From assembly GCF_036174265.1 (NCBI RefSeq), contig NZ_CP108055.1, positions 8,804,001-8,868,000 on the forward strand: a DNA stretch of 64,000 nucleotides, given 5' to 3'. Made by a program: the position numbers and the translations under genes. The stretch's first letter is position 1; each line of letters begins with the position of its first letter. Below, piece by piece: positions 16,448 to 25,429 of the stretch. The notes under the pieces are model-generated. The model ran no database searches and was not told the DNA's origin. It was given only the letters and a program-made list of their open reading frames with translations. The DNA is from Streptomyces sp. NBC_00285 (GTDB lineage Bacteria > Actinomycetota > Actinomycetes > Streptomycetales > Streptomycetaceae).

Positions 16448-19400
16448 ATGCACGACGAAAGCCGCCGCATCGAGGAGCGCGTCCAGCGCGCCCACGACCA
16501 GCGCATCAAGCCCGCGATCTACGCGGCCACCGCCCCCTTCGAGGTCGAGGCCTGGCAGGCACCGGGGGAGCCGGTCCCCTTCGAGGAGGCCGCGGCCGCC
16601 CGGTACGCGCCCTTCGCCATGGACACCCCGTGGGGCCCGCCCTGGGGCACCACCTGGTTCCGGATGCGCGGCCGGGTGCCCGCCGAGTGGGCCGGAAAGC
16701 GCGTCGAGGCCGTCATCGACCTCGGCTTCGTCGGCGACTGGCCCGGCAACCAGGCCGAGGCCCTGGTGCACCTGCCCGACGGCCGCCCCCTGAAGGCGGT
16801 GAACCCGCTCAACCAGTACGTCCCGATCGCCAACCCGGCGACCGGCGGCGAGGAGATCGACTACCTGGTCGAGGCGGCCTCCAACCCGGACATCCTCAAG
16901 GACAACTTCTCCAAGGTCACGCCGATGGGCGACAAGCTCACCGCGGGCTCGGCGCCCCTCTACACCTTCCAGCGTGCCGACCTCGCCGTCCTCGACGAGG
17001 AGGTCTTCCACCTCGACCTGGACCTCCAGGTGCTGCTCGGCGTCATGGTCCACCTCGGTGAGCACGAGCCGCGCCGCCACGAGATCCTGCACACCCTGGA
17101 CCGGGCCATGGACGCCCTCGACCTGGACGACGTCTCCGGCAGCGCGGCGGCCGTCCGTGCGGTGCTCGCGCCCGTCCTCGCCAAGCCCGCCCACGCGAGC
17201 GCGCACACGGTCTCCGGTGTCGGCCACGCCCACATCGACTCCGCCTGGCTGTGGCCGATCCGCGAGACCAAGCGCAAGACGTCCCGCACCTTCTCCAACG
17301 TCACCGCGCTCGCCGACGAGTACGACGACTTCATCTTCGCCTGCTCCCAGGCCCAGCAGTACGAGTGGGTGCGCGACAACTACCCGCACGTCTGGGCCCG
17401 CATCCAGGACTCCGTGAAGAAGGGCCAGTGGGCCCCGGTCGGCGGCATGTGGGTCGAGGCCGACGGCAACCTGCCCGGCGGCGAGGCCATCGCCCGCCAG
17501 CTCATCCACGGCAAGCGGTTCTTCATCGAGCACTTCGGCGTCGAGACCAAGGGTGTCTGGCTCCCGGACTCCTTCGGCTACACCGCCGCCTACCCGCAGC
17601 TCGCCAAGCTCGCAGGCAACGACTGGTTCCTCACCCAGAAGATCTCCTGGAACCAGACCAACAAGTTCCCCCACCACACCTTCTGGTGGGAGGGCATCGA
17701 CGGCACCCGCATCTTCACGCACTTCCCGCCCGTCGACACCTACAACGCCCGCTTCAGCGGCGAGGAGATGGACCGCGCGGTCCGCAACTACTCGGAGAAG
17801 GGCGTCGGCACGCGCTCCCTGGCCCCCTTCGGCTGGGGCGACGGCGGCGGCGGCCCCACCCGCGAGATCATGGAACGCGCCCGGCGCCTCGCCGACCTGG
17901 AGGGTTCACCGAAGGTCGTCGTCGAGCACCCCGACGAGTTCTTCGCCAAGGCCCGCGCCGAGTACGAGGACGCCCCGGTCTGGGTCGGCGAGCTCTACCT
18001 GGAGCTGCACCGCGCCACCTACACCTCGCAGGCCCGCACCAAGCAGGGCAACCGCCGCTCCGAGCACAAGCTGCGCGAGGCCGAGCTGTGGGCGACGACG
18101 GCCGCACTGCACGCGCCGGGCTACTCCTACCCGTACGAGAAGCTGGACCGCCTGTGGAAGACGGTCCTGCTGCACCAGTTCCACGACATCCTGCCGGGCT
18201 CCTCGATCGCCTGGGTGCACCGCGAGGCCGAGGCCGAATACGCCCGCGTGGCCGAGGAGCTGGAGGTGCTGACCGCCGAGGCGGTGGCCGCGCTGGGGGC
18301 CGGTGACACCCGGGTCTTCAACACCAGCCCGTTCGACCGGGCCGAAGTGGTCCGTACCTCCGAAGGGGCCCTGGCGTATGTGCGGGTGCCCGCGAACGGC
18401 AGCGCATCGCTGACCGGCACCGAGCCCGCGCAGCCGGTCCGCGTGTCCGGTCGCGTCCTCGACAACGGCCTGGTGCGGGTGGAGGTGGCGGAGGACGGCA
18501 CGCTGTCGTCCGTCTTCGACCAGCGCTTCGGCCGGGAGGTGCTGGGCGACAAGGGCAACCTGCTCCGCCTGCACACCGACCTCCCGAACTACTGGGACGC
18601 CTGGGACATCGACAAGCACTACAAGAACCGCTACACGGATCTTCTGGAGCCGACGTCGGTCGAGGTCGTCTCGGACGACCCGCTGACGGGTGCGATCCGC
18701 GTGACCCGGTCCTTCGGCAAGGGCTCGAAGATCACCCAGACCATCACGCTCCGCGCCGACAGCCCCCGGATCGACTTCGAGACCGAGATCGACTGGCACG
18801 AGGCCGAGAAGATCCTCAAGGCGGCCTTCCCGGTGGACGTCCGGGCCGCGCACTCCTCCGCGGAGATCCAGTTCGGCCACGTCCAGCGGCCCACCCACAC
18901 CAACACCACCTGGGAGGCGGCCCGCTTCGAGGTCCCCGGCCACCGCTGGGTCCACGTCGGCGAACCGGGCTACGGCGTCGCGGTCATCAACGACTCCACC
19001 TACGGCCACGACGTCTCCCGCACGGTCCGTGAGGACGGCGGTACGACGACCACGGTCCGGCTCAGCCTGGTCCGCGCCCCGCGCATCCCGGACCCGGAGG
19101 CCGACCAGGGCGAGCACCGCTTCACCTACTCGCTGCTGCCCGGCGCGAGCATCGAGGACACCGTCGCCGAGGGCTACTCCCTCAACCTCCCGCTGCGGGT
19201 GGCGGACGCGGCCGGTGCCCCGGAGCCGGTCGTCTCGGTCGACGGCCAGGGCGTGACCGTCGAGGCGGTCAAGCTCGCCGACGACGGGTCCGGTGACGTC
19301 GTGGTCCGGCTCTACGAGTCGGGCGGCGGCCGCGCTCACGGTGTGCTGCGTCCCGGGTTCCCGCTCGCCGGCGCCCAGGTGACCGACCTGCTGGAGCGGC

Positions 19401-19495
19401 CCCTTGAGGACGAGACGGTCGAGCTCTCCGACGGCGGGGTCGCGGTCTCGCTGCGCCCCTTCCAGGTGCTGACGCTCCGGCTGCGGAGGGGCTGA
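16448..19495 (+). CDS. Alpha-mannosidase, GH38
   Basis: A 1015-residue zinc-dependent alpha-mannosidase. The zinc-site signature GVGHAHIDSAWLWP lies at about residues 257-270, the nucleophile Asp in WLPDSFGYTAAYPQL near residue 374, and HQFHDILPGSSI near 575. An N-terminal beta-domain (residues 1-250) and a long C-terminal beta region complete the family architecture and length. There is no signal peptide, so it would trim mannose from imported oligosaccharides. Ribosome site GGAG is 9 bp upstream of the ATG. The fucosidase gene follows after 3 bp, so both enzymes are made together. Confidence 0.95.
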   Translation: MHDESRRIEERVQRAHDQRIKPAIYAATAPFEVEAWQAPGEPVPFEEAAAARYAPFAMDTPWGPPWGTTWFRMRGRVPAEWAGKRVEAVIDLGFVGDWPGNQAEALVHLPDGRPLKAVNPLNQYVPIANPATGGEEIDYLVEAASNPDILKDNFSKVTPMGDKLTAGSAPLYTFQRADLAVLDEEVFHLDLDLQVLLGVMVHLGEHEPRRHEILHTLDRAMDALDLDDVSGSAAAVRAVLAPVLAKPAHASAHTVSGVGHAHIDSAWLWPIRETKRKTSRTFSNVTALADEYDDFIFACSQAQQYEWVRDNYPHVWARIQDSVKKGQWAPVGGMWVEADGNLPGGEAIARQLIHGKRFFIEHFGVETKGVWLPDSFGYTAAYPQLAKLAGNDWFLTQKISWNQTNKFPHHTFWWEGIDGTRIFTHFPPVDTYNARFSGEEMDRAVRNYSEKGVGTRSLAPFGWGDGGGGPTREIMERARRLADLEGSPKVVVEHPDEFFAKARAEYEDAPVWVGELYLELHRATYTSQARTKQGNRRSEHKLREAELWATTAALHAPGYSYPYEKLDRLWKTVLLHQFHDILPGSSIAWVHREAEAEYARVAEELEVLTAEAVAALGAGDTRVFNTSPFDRAEVVRTSEGALAYVRVPANGSASLTGTEPAQPVRVSGRVLDNGLVRVEVAEDGTLSSVFDQRFGREVLGDKGNLLRLHTDLPNYWDAWDIDKHYKNRYTDLLEPTSVEVVSDDPLTGAIRVTRSFGKGSKITQTITLRADSPRIDFETEIDWHEAEKILKAAFPVDVRAAHSSAEIQFGHVQRPTHTNTTWEAARFEVPGHRWVHVGEPGYGVAVINDSTYGHDVSRTVREDGGTTTTVRLSLVRAPRIPDPEADQGEHRFTYSLLPGASIEDTVAEGYSLNLPLRVADAAGAPEPVVSVDGQGVTVEAVKLADDGSGDVVVRLYESGGGRAHGVLRPGFPLAGAQVTDLLERPLEDETVELSDGGVAVSLRPFQVLTLRLRRG

Positions 19496-19498
19496 CGT

Positions 19499-20749
19499 AT
19501 GCCGATGCAACCCTGGTTCACCGACGCCAAGTTGGGGATCTTCGTCCACTGGGGCATCTACGCGGTGGACGGCGTCCAGGAGTCCTGGTCGTTCTACGAC
19601 GACATCGTCCCGCACGACCGGTACATGTCCCAGCTGGAGCGGTTCACGGGCGCCAGGTACGACCCGCGCGCGTGGGCCGACCTGTTCGCCCGTGCCGGGG
19701 CCAGGTACGCGGTGCTGACGACCCGTCACCACGACGGTGTGGCCCTGTGGGACACGGAGTTCGGCGACCTGAACCTCGGCAAGGACTACATCGGGCCCTA
19801 CACCGAGGCCCTGCGCGAGAAGGACCTCAAGGTCGGCTTCTACTACTCGCACTCCGACTGGAACCACCCCGACTACGCCTCCACGCGCAAGCCGGGCCGC
19901 CCGCCGGAGCAGGAGGACAACCGCTACTCCGAGGTCGCGGCGAAGGACGAGGACCTGACGGCCTGGGAGCGGTACATCGCCTACCGGGACGGCCAGGTCC
20001 GGGAGCTGGTCTCCCGCCACCGGCCCGACCTGATGTGGTTCGACGGTGAGTGGGAGCGCAGCGAGGAGCAGTGGCGCATCCCCGAACTCGCCGCGCTCAT
20101 CCGCTCGTACGCACCGGACGTCGTCTTCAACGCGCGCATGCTCAGCGAGGGCGACTACGCGACCCCCGAACAGGGCGCTCCCATCGAACCGCCGGACGGG
20201 CCCTGGGAGTTGTGCCTGACGATCAACGACTCGTGGGGGTATCGGCACCAGGACCACCACCACAAGTCGCTCGCCCAGCTGATCCGCTACTTCACCGAGA
20301 CCATCGGCGGGGGCGGAAACCTGCTGCTCGACGTCGGACCGATGGAGGACGGGACCATCCCCGCGCCCCAGGTCGAGCGCCTCGAAGGCCTGGGGGAGTG
20401 GATCGCGAAGCACTCCGAGGCCGTGTACGGGACCGTGCGCGGACTGCCCGCCGGGCACCACTACGGGCCCAGCACGCTCTCCGCGGACGGCCGGACGCTC
20501 TATCTGGTCCTCTTCGACGCCCCGCGCGCCGAGATCGGGCTGCGGGGACTGGTCACCCCGGTCCGCAGGGTGAGCGTCCTCGGCACCGGTACCGAGCTCG
20601 GGCACGAGGTGGTCGGCGGCCTGCACGAGGCCGTGGGCATCGTGTGGATCGACCCGCCGACGGAGGCCGACCTCGATCCGTACGCCACGGTGCTCAAGGT
20701 CGAACTGGACGGGGACCTGGAGCTGTACCGGGGAGCGGGCCGGTCCTGA
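19499..20749 (+). CDS. Alpha-L-fucosidase, GH29
   Basis: A 416-residue GH29 enzyme. It starts directly with the family N-terminus WFTDAKLGIFVHWGIYAV and continues with the active-site strand YAVLTTRHHDGVALWDTE. The nucleophile is predicted as D182 in DLMWFDGEWE, and GGGGNLLLDVGPMEDG marks the end of the catalytic barrel. A short C-terminal beta-domain follows. There is no signal peptide, so action is cytoplasmic. It lies 3 bp after the GH38 gene. Together with the GH38 and GH2 genes this indicates a fucose-, mannose- and galactose-containing glycan as substrate. Confidence 0.93.
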   Translation: MPMQPWFTDAKLGIFVHWGIYAVDGVQESWSFYDDIVPHDRYMSQLERFTGARYDPRAWADLFARAGARYAVLTTRHHDGVALWDTEFGDLNLGKDYIGPYTEALREKDLKVGFYYSHSDWNHPDYASTRKPGRPPEQEDNRYSEVAAKDEDLTAWERYIAYRDGQVRELVSRHRPDLMWFDGEWERSEEQWRIPELAALIRSYAPDVVFNARMLSEGDYATPEQGAPIEPPDGPWELCLTINDSWGYRHQDHHHKSLAQLIRYFTETIGGGGNLLLDVGPMEDGTIPAPQVERLEGLGEWIAKHSEAVYGTVRGLPAGHHYGPSTLSADGRTLYLVLFDAPRAEIGLRGLVTPVRRVSVLGTGTELGHEVVGGLHEAVGIVWIDPPTEADLDPYATVLKVELDGDLELYRGAGRS

Positions 20750-20789
20750 CGTTGATTCCGGTCAACTCTTGAGAGAGCGGCAAGCCACA

Positions 20790-20820
20790 GGTCACGGCGG
20801 GTCTCCGGCCCGCCGTGACC
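20790..20820. terminator. Hairpin terminator after fucosidase
   Basis: A 12-bp perfect stem, GGTCACGGCGGG at 20790-20801 and its complement at 20809-20820, with a 7-base loop, lies between two convergent genes. Confidence 0.8.
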
Positions 20821-20848
20821 TTCTCGCCATACCGGCTGAGGTGAGCTG

Positions 20849-20905
20849 CTCAGGGGCGCGGGGAACTGTGCGACGAGCCACAGCGGACCCGCACCCGGCC
20901 GGTGC
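20849..20905. repeat. Streptomyces-type intergenic element (GGGGCGCGGGGAACTGTGCGA)
   Basis: This stretch begins AGGGGCGCGGGGAACTGTGC and matches a sequence I recall as common between Streptomyces genes. The arm of the hairpin at 2370-2393 is related (GCGGGGAACGGCGCGACC). No protein or RNA gene is evident. Confidence 0.4.
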
Positions 20906-22048
20906 CTACAGCGGCAGGGCGGAAGCCGCGGCCTCGACGGTGTCGACCTCGGCGGCCATCGGCGCCGGTGCCGGCACGGAAGGGCGAAGGGGTCCCGCGT
21001 CCTCCATGCGCTGGGCCGGAAGCGAGACGGGCCGCAGCGGACGCGCTCCCGACACCACGGTGTAGTCCTGTCCGAGGAACGGCGGCTCGATCACCCCCGG
21101 GTCCTCCCCGAGCGCCAACTGCACAGCAGCCCAAGGCACGTTGACCCCGCACAGGGACAGCTGGTGCAAGCCACCCGCCGGCCGCGTGTTGACGTCCATG
21201 AGAACAGGACGGTCACCGAACATCCGGAACTGGATGTTGGACAGATAGTGCAGCCCGAACTCCTCCGCGATCAGCCGCGCGGGCTCCAGCCACTGCTCGT
21301 GCTGCGTGAAACCGCGCCGCCGCCCGTTCTTCGTGCGGCCGATCGCCAGCCGCACCCGGTTGTCGGTCCCGGTGAGCGTGTCCACCGACACCTCCGGCTG
21401 CTCCAGACGCGGCATGACCAGCCAGTCAACCTGCTCGTCGGCCTGCTGCAGCGCCTCGACGACCATGTCGAGCGACACATACGGGCTCGGGAAGCCGTTG
21501 AGGAGGGAGAGCGAGAAGGGCGCGCGCGTGATGACCCGGAAGCCCACGCCGCCCGCGCCGGACGCCGGCTTGAAGCACGCCTTGTGGCCGTCGGCCTCAA
21601 GCTCCTCCACGGCCGCGACCAGCTCGTCCGCGGTCCGCACCCGCCACCACGGCGGCACCGGCACACCGATCTTCTGGACCGCCTCGTAGGCGACGACCTT
21701 GTCGTGGAAGACGGCCACACCCTCCGGCGGCGGCGCGAGCAGCGCCGTGCCGACCGCGGCGAAGTCCACGCGGTGCGCCACGATCGCGGCCTGGTGCAGC
21801 CGCGGCACGAACACGTCGATGCCGCGCCGCTGGCACTGGTCGAGGGCGAACTCGACGTAGGCGGCGGGGGAGAGGCCCTCCGGCTCCAGGTCGGCGGTGT
21901 CGGCGGCGGCCAGCACGGGCGAGTCGGCGTCTCCGTGTGTCGCGTGGATCTCGACGGCCCGATCACTGGGATTTCGCCGCAGCTGATCCATGAAGAACAC
22001 GTTCTCCGCGTACGTGCGGTTGAGCCAGACGCGTACGCGAGAGATCAT
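20906..22048 (-). CDS. ATP-grasp domain protein
   Basis: A 380-residue protein of the ATP-grasp fold. ATG 22048 is chosen (GAAAGG about 8 bp upstream). The first 100 residues form a preATP-grasp domain (SRVRVWLNRTYAENVFFMDQL). The nucleotide-binding part contains HKACFKPASGAGGVGFRVI (lysine on the phosphate loop), and the metal-binding end is FGLHYLSNIQFRMFGDRPVLMDVNTRPAGG with acidic residues and Asn. Such enzymes join a carboxylate to an amine or thiol at the cost of ATP; the substrate is unknown. It is divergent from the metallophosphoesterase-PPTase pair across a 265-bp spacer. Confidence 0.82.
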   Translation of the reverse strand: MISRVRVWLNRTYAENVFFMDQLRRNPSDRAVEIHATHGDADSPVLAAADTADLEPEGLSPAAYVEFALDQCQRRGIDVFVPRLHQAAIVAHRVDFAAVGTALLAPPPEGVAVFHDKVVAYEAVQKIGVPVPPWWRVRTADELVAAVEELEADGHKACFKPASGAGGVGFRVITRAPFSLSLLNGFPSPYVSLDMVVEALQQADEQVDWLVMPRLEQPEVSVDTLTGTDNRVRLAIGRTKNGRRRGFTQHEQWLEPARLIAEEFGLHYLSNIQFRMFGDRPVLMDVNTRPAGGLHQLSLCGVNVPWAAVQLALGEDPGVIEPPFLGQDYTVVSGARPLRPVSLPAQRMEDAGPLRPSVPAPAPMAAEVDTVEAAASALPL

Positions 22049-22313
22049 GCAGGCCGCCTTTCGGGCATTTTCGGGCAGAGCGAAGCGGGCCCGTGCCCGG
22101 GCTGTGTGCTGGGAGGAACACCAAACCGCCCCTTGCGAAGGGAAGTTCCATACGGTGGTGTTGGGGCGATCATACGGCGTCCCCGGGGGTGCGCGTGCAA
22201 CGCCGGTGTTACGGATTCGGCGATCATGGAGTGTCGGCGCAGCGATCCACTCTTGTACCAGGCAGGCAAATGTGTTCTGGTGGTCCGACCCGGGAGCTCG
22301 GAGGGGGCGAGAG

Positions 22314-23174
22314 GTGACGTCGACGGTCGGTGGCGCGGCACAGCTTCTGGCCGTCAGCGATCTGCACATCGGCTATCCCGAGAACCGCTCCCTGGTCGAG
22401 GAGATGCGCCCCGGGACCGACGACGACTGGCTCCTCGTGGCCGGCGACGTGGCGGAGACCGTCGCCGACGTCCGCTGGGCCCTGGAGACCCTCGCCGGGC
22501 GCTTCCGCAAGGTCGTCTGGGCCCCCGGCAACCATGAACTGTGGACCCACCCGAAGGACACCGTCACCCTGCGTGGCGTCGCCCGCTACGACCACCTCGT
22601 CGAGATGTGCCGGGAGCTCGGCGTCCTCACCCCCGAGGACCCCTACCCCGTCTGGGACGGCCCCGGCGGCCCCGTCGCCGTCGCCCCGCTGTTCCTCCTG
22701 TACGACTACTCGTTCCTGCCGGCCGGCTGCACCACCAAGGAGCAGGGCCTGGAGTACGCGCACGGCACCGGCGTCGTCTGCAACGACGAGTTCCTGCTGC
22801 ACCCCGACCCCTACCCCTCCCGCGAGGCCTGGTGCCGGGCCCGGGTCGCCGAGACCGGGCGCAGGCTCGCCGAGCTCCCCGACGACCTGCCCACGGTCCT
22901 GGTCAACCACTACCCGCTGGACCGGCACCCCACCGACGTCCTGTGGTACCCCGAGTTCGCGATGTGGTGCGGCACCGCACTGACCGCCGACTGGCACCGC
23001 AGGTTCCGCGTGGAGACCATGGTCTACGGCCATCTGCACATCCCGCGGACCACCTGGCACGAAGGGGTCCGCTTCGAGGAGGTGTCGGTGGGCTACCCAC
23101 GGGAGTGGCGGCAGCGGCCGGAGCCGCCCGGACAGCTGCGCCGGATCGTGCCAGGGGAGGTCGGCGCACGGTGA
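22314..23174 (+). CDS. Calcineurin-like metallophosphoesterase
   Basis: A 286-residue cytoplasmic two-metal phosphoesterase. Motifs in order: AVSDLHIGYPENR near residue 14, LVAGDVAETV near 40, APGNHELW near 70, VNHYPLDRHP near 200 and VYGHLHIPRTTW near 240. GTG 22314 has a GGAGGGGG ribosome site upstream. Its stop overlaps the next start (GTGA), so it is translationally coupled to the phosphopantetheinyl transferase. A role in removing or recycling phosphopantetheine-related phosphate is possible but is inferred from neighbourhood only. Confidence 0.9.
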   Translation: MTSTVGGAAQLLAVSDLHIGYPENRSLVEEMRPGTDDDWLLVAGDVAETVADVRWALETLAGRFRKVVWAPGNHELWTHPKDTVTLRGVARYDHLVEMCRELGVLTPEDPYPVWDGPGGPVAVAPLFLLYDYSFLPAGCTTKEQGLEYAHGTGVVCNDEFLLHPDPYPSREAWCRARVAETGRRLAELPDDLPTVLVNHYPLDRHPTDVLWYPEFAMWCGTALTADWHRRFRVETMVYGHLHIPRTTWHEGVRFEEVSVGYPREWRQRPEPPGQLRRIVPGEVGAR

Positions 23175-23851
23175 TCGAGGACCTGCTGCCCGACGCGGTG
23201 GTGGCCGTCGAGAGGTACGGCCACGACGAGCCGGAGAACGCGACGCTCTACCCCGAGGAAGCGGCGATCGTCGTACGGGCCGTCGCCAAACGCCGTCGTG
23301 AGTTCGCCGCCGTGCGGGCCTGCGCCCGCGGGGCCATGGAGAAGCTCGGCGTACCGCCGCAGCCGATCCTGCCCGGTGAACGCGGTGCCCCGCAGTGGCC
23401 GGTCGGCCTGACCGGCAGCATGACCCACTGCGACGGATACTGCGCCGCCGCCCTGGTCCGTGCCACCGACCTCGCCTCCCTCGGTATCGACGCCGAACCC
23501 CACGGCCCGCTCCCCGAGGGCGTGTTGGAGAGCGTGTCCCTGCCGGCGGAGCGGGACAGACTGCGGGAGCTCGCCGAGGCGCACCCGGCCGTCCACTGGG
23601 ACCGGCTGCTGTTCAGCGCCAAGGAGTCCGTGTACAAGGCGTGGTTCCCGCTCACCGGCAAGTGGCTGGAGTTCTCCGAGGCCGACATCAGGGTCCTCGT
23701 CGAGCCCGGAGAACCCTTCAGCGGCACCCTGCACGCCGAACTCCTCGTCCCCGGCCCGCTGGTGGGCGGCGCGCGGCGTGGCGTCTTCGAGGGGCGCTGG
23801 ACGGTCCGGGACGCTCTGGTCGCGACGTCCGTGACCGTGCCGCACGGCTGA
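23171..23851 (+). CDS. Sfp/EntD-type 4'-phosphopantetheinyl transferase
   Basis: A 226-residue enzyme that moves the phosphopantetheine arm of CoA onto carrier proteins of polyketide, peptide or fatty-acid synthesis. WPVGLTGSMTHCDGYCAAAL and the Mg2+ motif LGIDAEPHGPLPEGV (GxD...E) are near residues 75-120, and FSAKESVYKAWFPLTGKWLEF near 155 is the WxxKE-like signature. Length is normal. GTG 23171 overlaps the upstream stop. Streptomyces coelicolor carries a similar stand-alone gene (SCO6673, from memory), so this is likely a general activator, not part of a local cluster. Confidence 0.93.
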   Translation: MIEDLLPDAVVAVERYGHDEPENATLYPEEAAIVVRAVAKRRREFAAVRACARGAMEKLGVPPQPILPGERGAPQWPVGLTGSMTHCDGYCAAALVRATDLASLGIDAEPHGPLPEGVLESVSLPAERDRLRELAEAHPAVHWDRLLFSAKESVYKAWFPLTGKWLEFSEADIRVLVEPGEPFSGTLHAELLVPGPLVGGARRGVFEGRWTVRDALVATSVTVPHG

Positions 23852-23878
23852 GCGCACGGCACGGACCGCCGGCCGTGG

Positions 23879-24118
23879 CTACGCCTGCGGCGGGCGCCAG
23901 CTCTTCAACAGCCTGAAGAACGCCTCCTCGTTGCCCGCGAGGCCCGCGTCCGCCAGTGCCTGTTCGGCCTCGGCGAGGACCGCCGGCGGGACCACCGGCG
24001 GCCGGGCGGCGTCCGGGGGACCGGACGCGGTGTCGAAAGCGGCTCGGACCGTGTGCAGCAGCCGCAGATACGCCTGGACGGCGGTGCGCTCACGGTCGGT
24101 CAGTACGGCGGTGGGCAT
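23879..24118 (-). CDS. Small conserved-type hypothetical protein
   Basis: A 79-residue acidic, helical protein (PTAVLTDRERTAVQAYLRLL start, ending FFRLLKSWRPPQA). ATG 24118 is preferred since GGGGAG lies upstream and the longer version starting at 24184 adds only low-complexity residues. No motif or catalytic residues are visible and no function is proposed. It converges on the phosphopantetheinyl transferase gene with 27 bp between stops. Confidence 0.6.
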   Translation of the reverse strand: MPTAVLTDRERTAVQAYLRLLHTVRAAFDTASGPPDAARPPVVPPAVLAEAEQALADAGLAGNEEAFFRLLKSWRPPQA

Positions 24119-24370
24119 CGGCGGCTCTCCCCAGGTCGGCGTCGGTCGCACCCCCGGCCGGGGCGCGTCGGTCGCACCCCGCACGGGTGTGTGTCTCCAG
24201 CTTGCCGTCCACCACTGACAATCCGGCCTCCGCGCCCGCCCGCCGACCCGCTTAGCGGAGGCGAAACCTCACCGAAATCACCGTGGGGAAAGGGGTCCTA
24301 CGCTGGACGGAAGGGCTTTCGGCCGCCTCGTCGCGGCCAGGGGAAGGCCAGGCGAAAGGGAGGCGAGTAC

Positions 24371-25393
24371 GTGGTCGACGACCCGCGACGGCGCCCGGTG
24401 CGCGCCGTCCGGCTGCGCCCGGTGGGCGACGGCGAACTGGAGCTGCAGTACCGCGTCGTGCACGGCTACCGGCGCGCCTTCCGCATGGCCGGCGAGGGCC
24501 CGCCGCTCGTGCTCATCCACGGCATCGGGGACTCCTCCGCGACCTGGGCCGAGCTGATCCCCGACCTCGCGCGCACCCATACCGTGATCGCCCCCGATCT
24601 GCTCGGCCACGGCGACTCCGACAAGCCGCGCGCCGACTACTCGGTGGCTGCCTACGCCAACGGTGTGCGGGACCTGCTCACCACCCTCGGCATCGAGTCG
24701 GCCACGCTGGTCGGGCACTCGCTGGGCGGCGGGGTGGCGATGCAGTTCGCCTACCAGTTCCCCGAGCGCACCGAGCGGCTCATCCTGGTCAGCGCGGGCG
24801 GTGTGGGCCGTGAGGTCAACCCGGTGCTGCGGCTGGTGTCCCTGCCCGGCGCCCACCTCATGCTGTCCTCGCTGCGGCTGCCCGGCATGCGGCTCCAAGT
24901 GGGCCTCGCGGTGCGGCTGATGAAACTGCTCGACACCGACCTCGGCCAGGACGCCCCGGACCTGCTGAACCTGGTCGACGCCCTCCCCGACGAGACCTCG
25001 CGCAACGCCTTCATCAGGACCCTGCGCGCGGTCGTCGACTGGCGCGGCCAGGTCGTCACCATGCTCGACCGCTGCTATCTCACCGAGGGCATGCCGACCA
25101 TGCTGCTGTGGGGGGACCGGGACAGCGTGGTGCCCGTCCGGCACGCCTTCGGGGCGCACGAGGCGATGCCCGGCAGCCGGCTGGAGATCTTCGAAGGCGC
25201 GGGCCACTTCCCGTTCCACACCGACCCCGCCCGGTTCGTCTCCCTGGTCGAGGAGTTCACGACGACCACGGACCCGGCGCACTGGAGCAGGGAGCACTGG
25301 CGGGAACTGCTGCGGGAGGGCACCCCGGGCACGCCGCGGACCCGTGGTGTGGAGCGTGAGCGCAGAGAGGCGAGCGAACGCAGCGCCACGTGA
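24371..25393 (+). CDS. Alpha/beta-fold hydrolase
   Basis: A 340-residue alpha/beta hydrolase. The oxyanion loop LIHGIGDSSATW is near residue 52, the nucleophile elbow GHSLGGGVAMQF near 117, the catalytic Asp probably in LLWGDRDSVVPVRH near 245 and the His in EGAGHFPFHTDPARF near 277. A charged, Arg-rich tail of about 40 residues follows the fold. GTG 24371 has GGGAGG 8 bp upstream. There is no signal peptide. It resembles cytoplasmic ester or epoxide hydrolases of actinobacteria; the substrate is unknown. Confidence 0.9.
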   Translation: MVDDPRRRPVRAVRLRPVGDGELELQYRVVHGYRRAFRMAGEGPPLVLIHGIGDSSATWAELIPDLARTHTVIAPDLLGHGDSDKPRADYSVAAYANGVRDLLTTLGIESATLVGHSLGGGVAMQFAYQFPERTERLILVSAGGVGREVNPVLRLVSLPGAHLMLSSLRLPGMRLQVGLAVRLMKLLDTDLGQDAPDLLNLVDALPDETSRNAFIRTLRAVVDWRGQVVTMLDRCYLTEGMPTMLLWGDRDSVVPVRHAFGAHEAMPGSRLEIFEGAGHFPFHTDPARFVSLVEEFTTTTDPAHWSREHWRELLREGTPGTPRTRGVERERREASERSAT

Positions 25394-25429
25394 GGGGCGC
25401 GAACTCCGGGCCCACAGCCCCGGTCGCGG

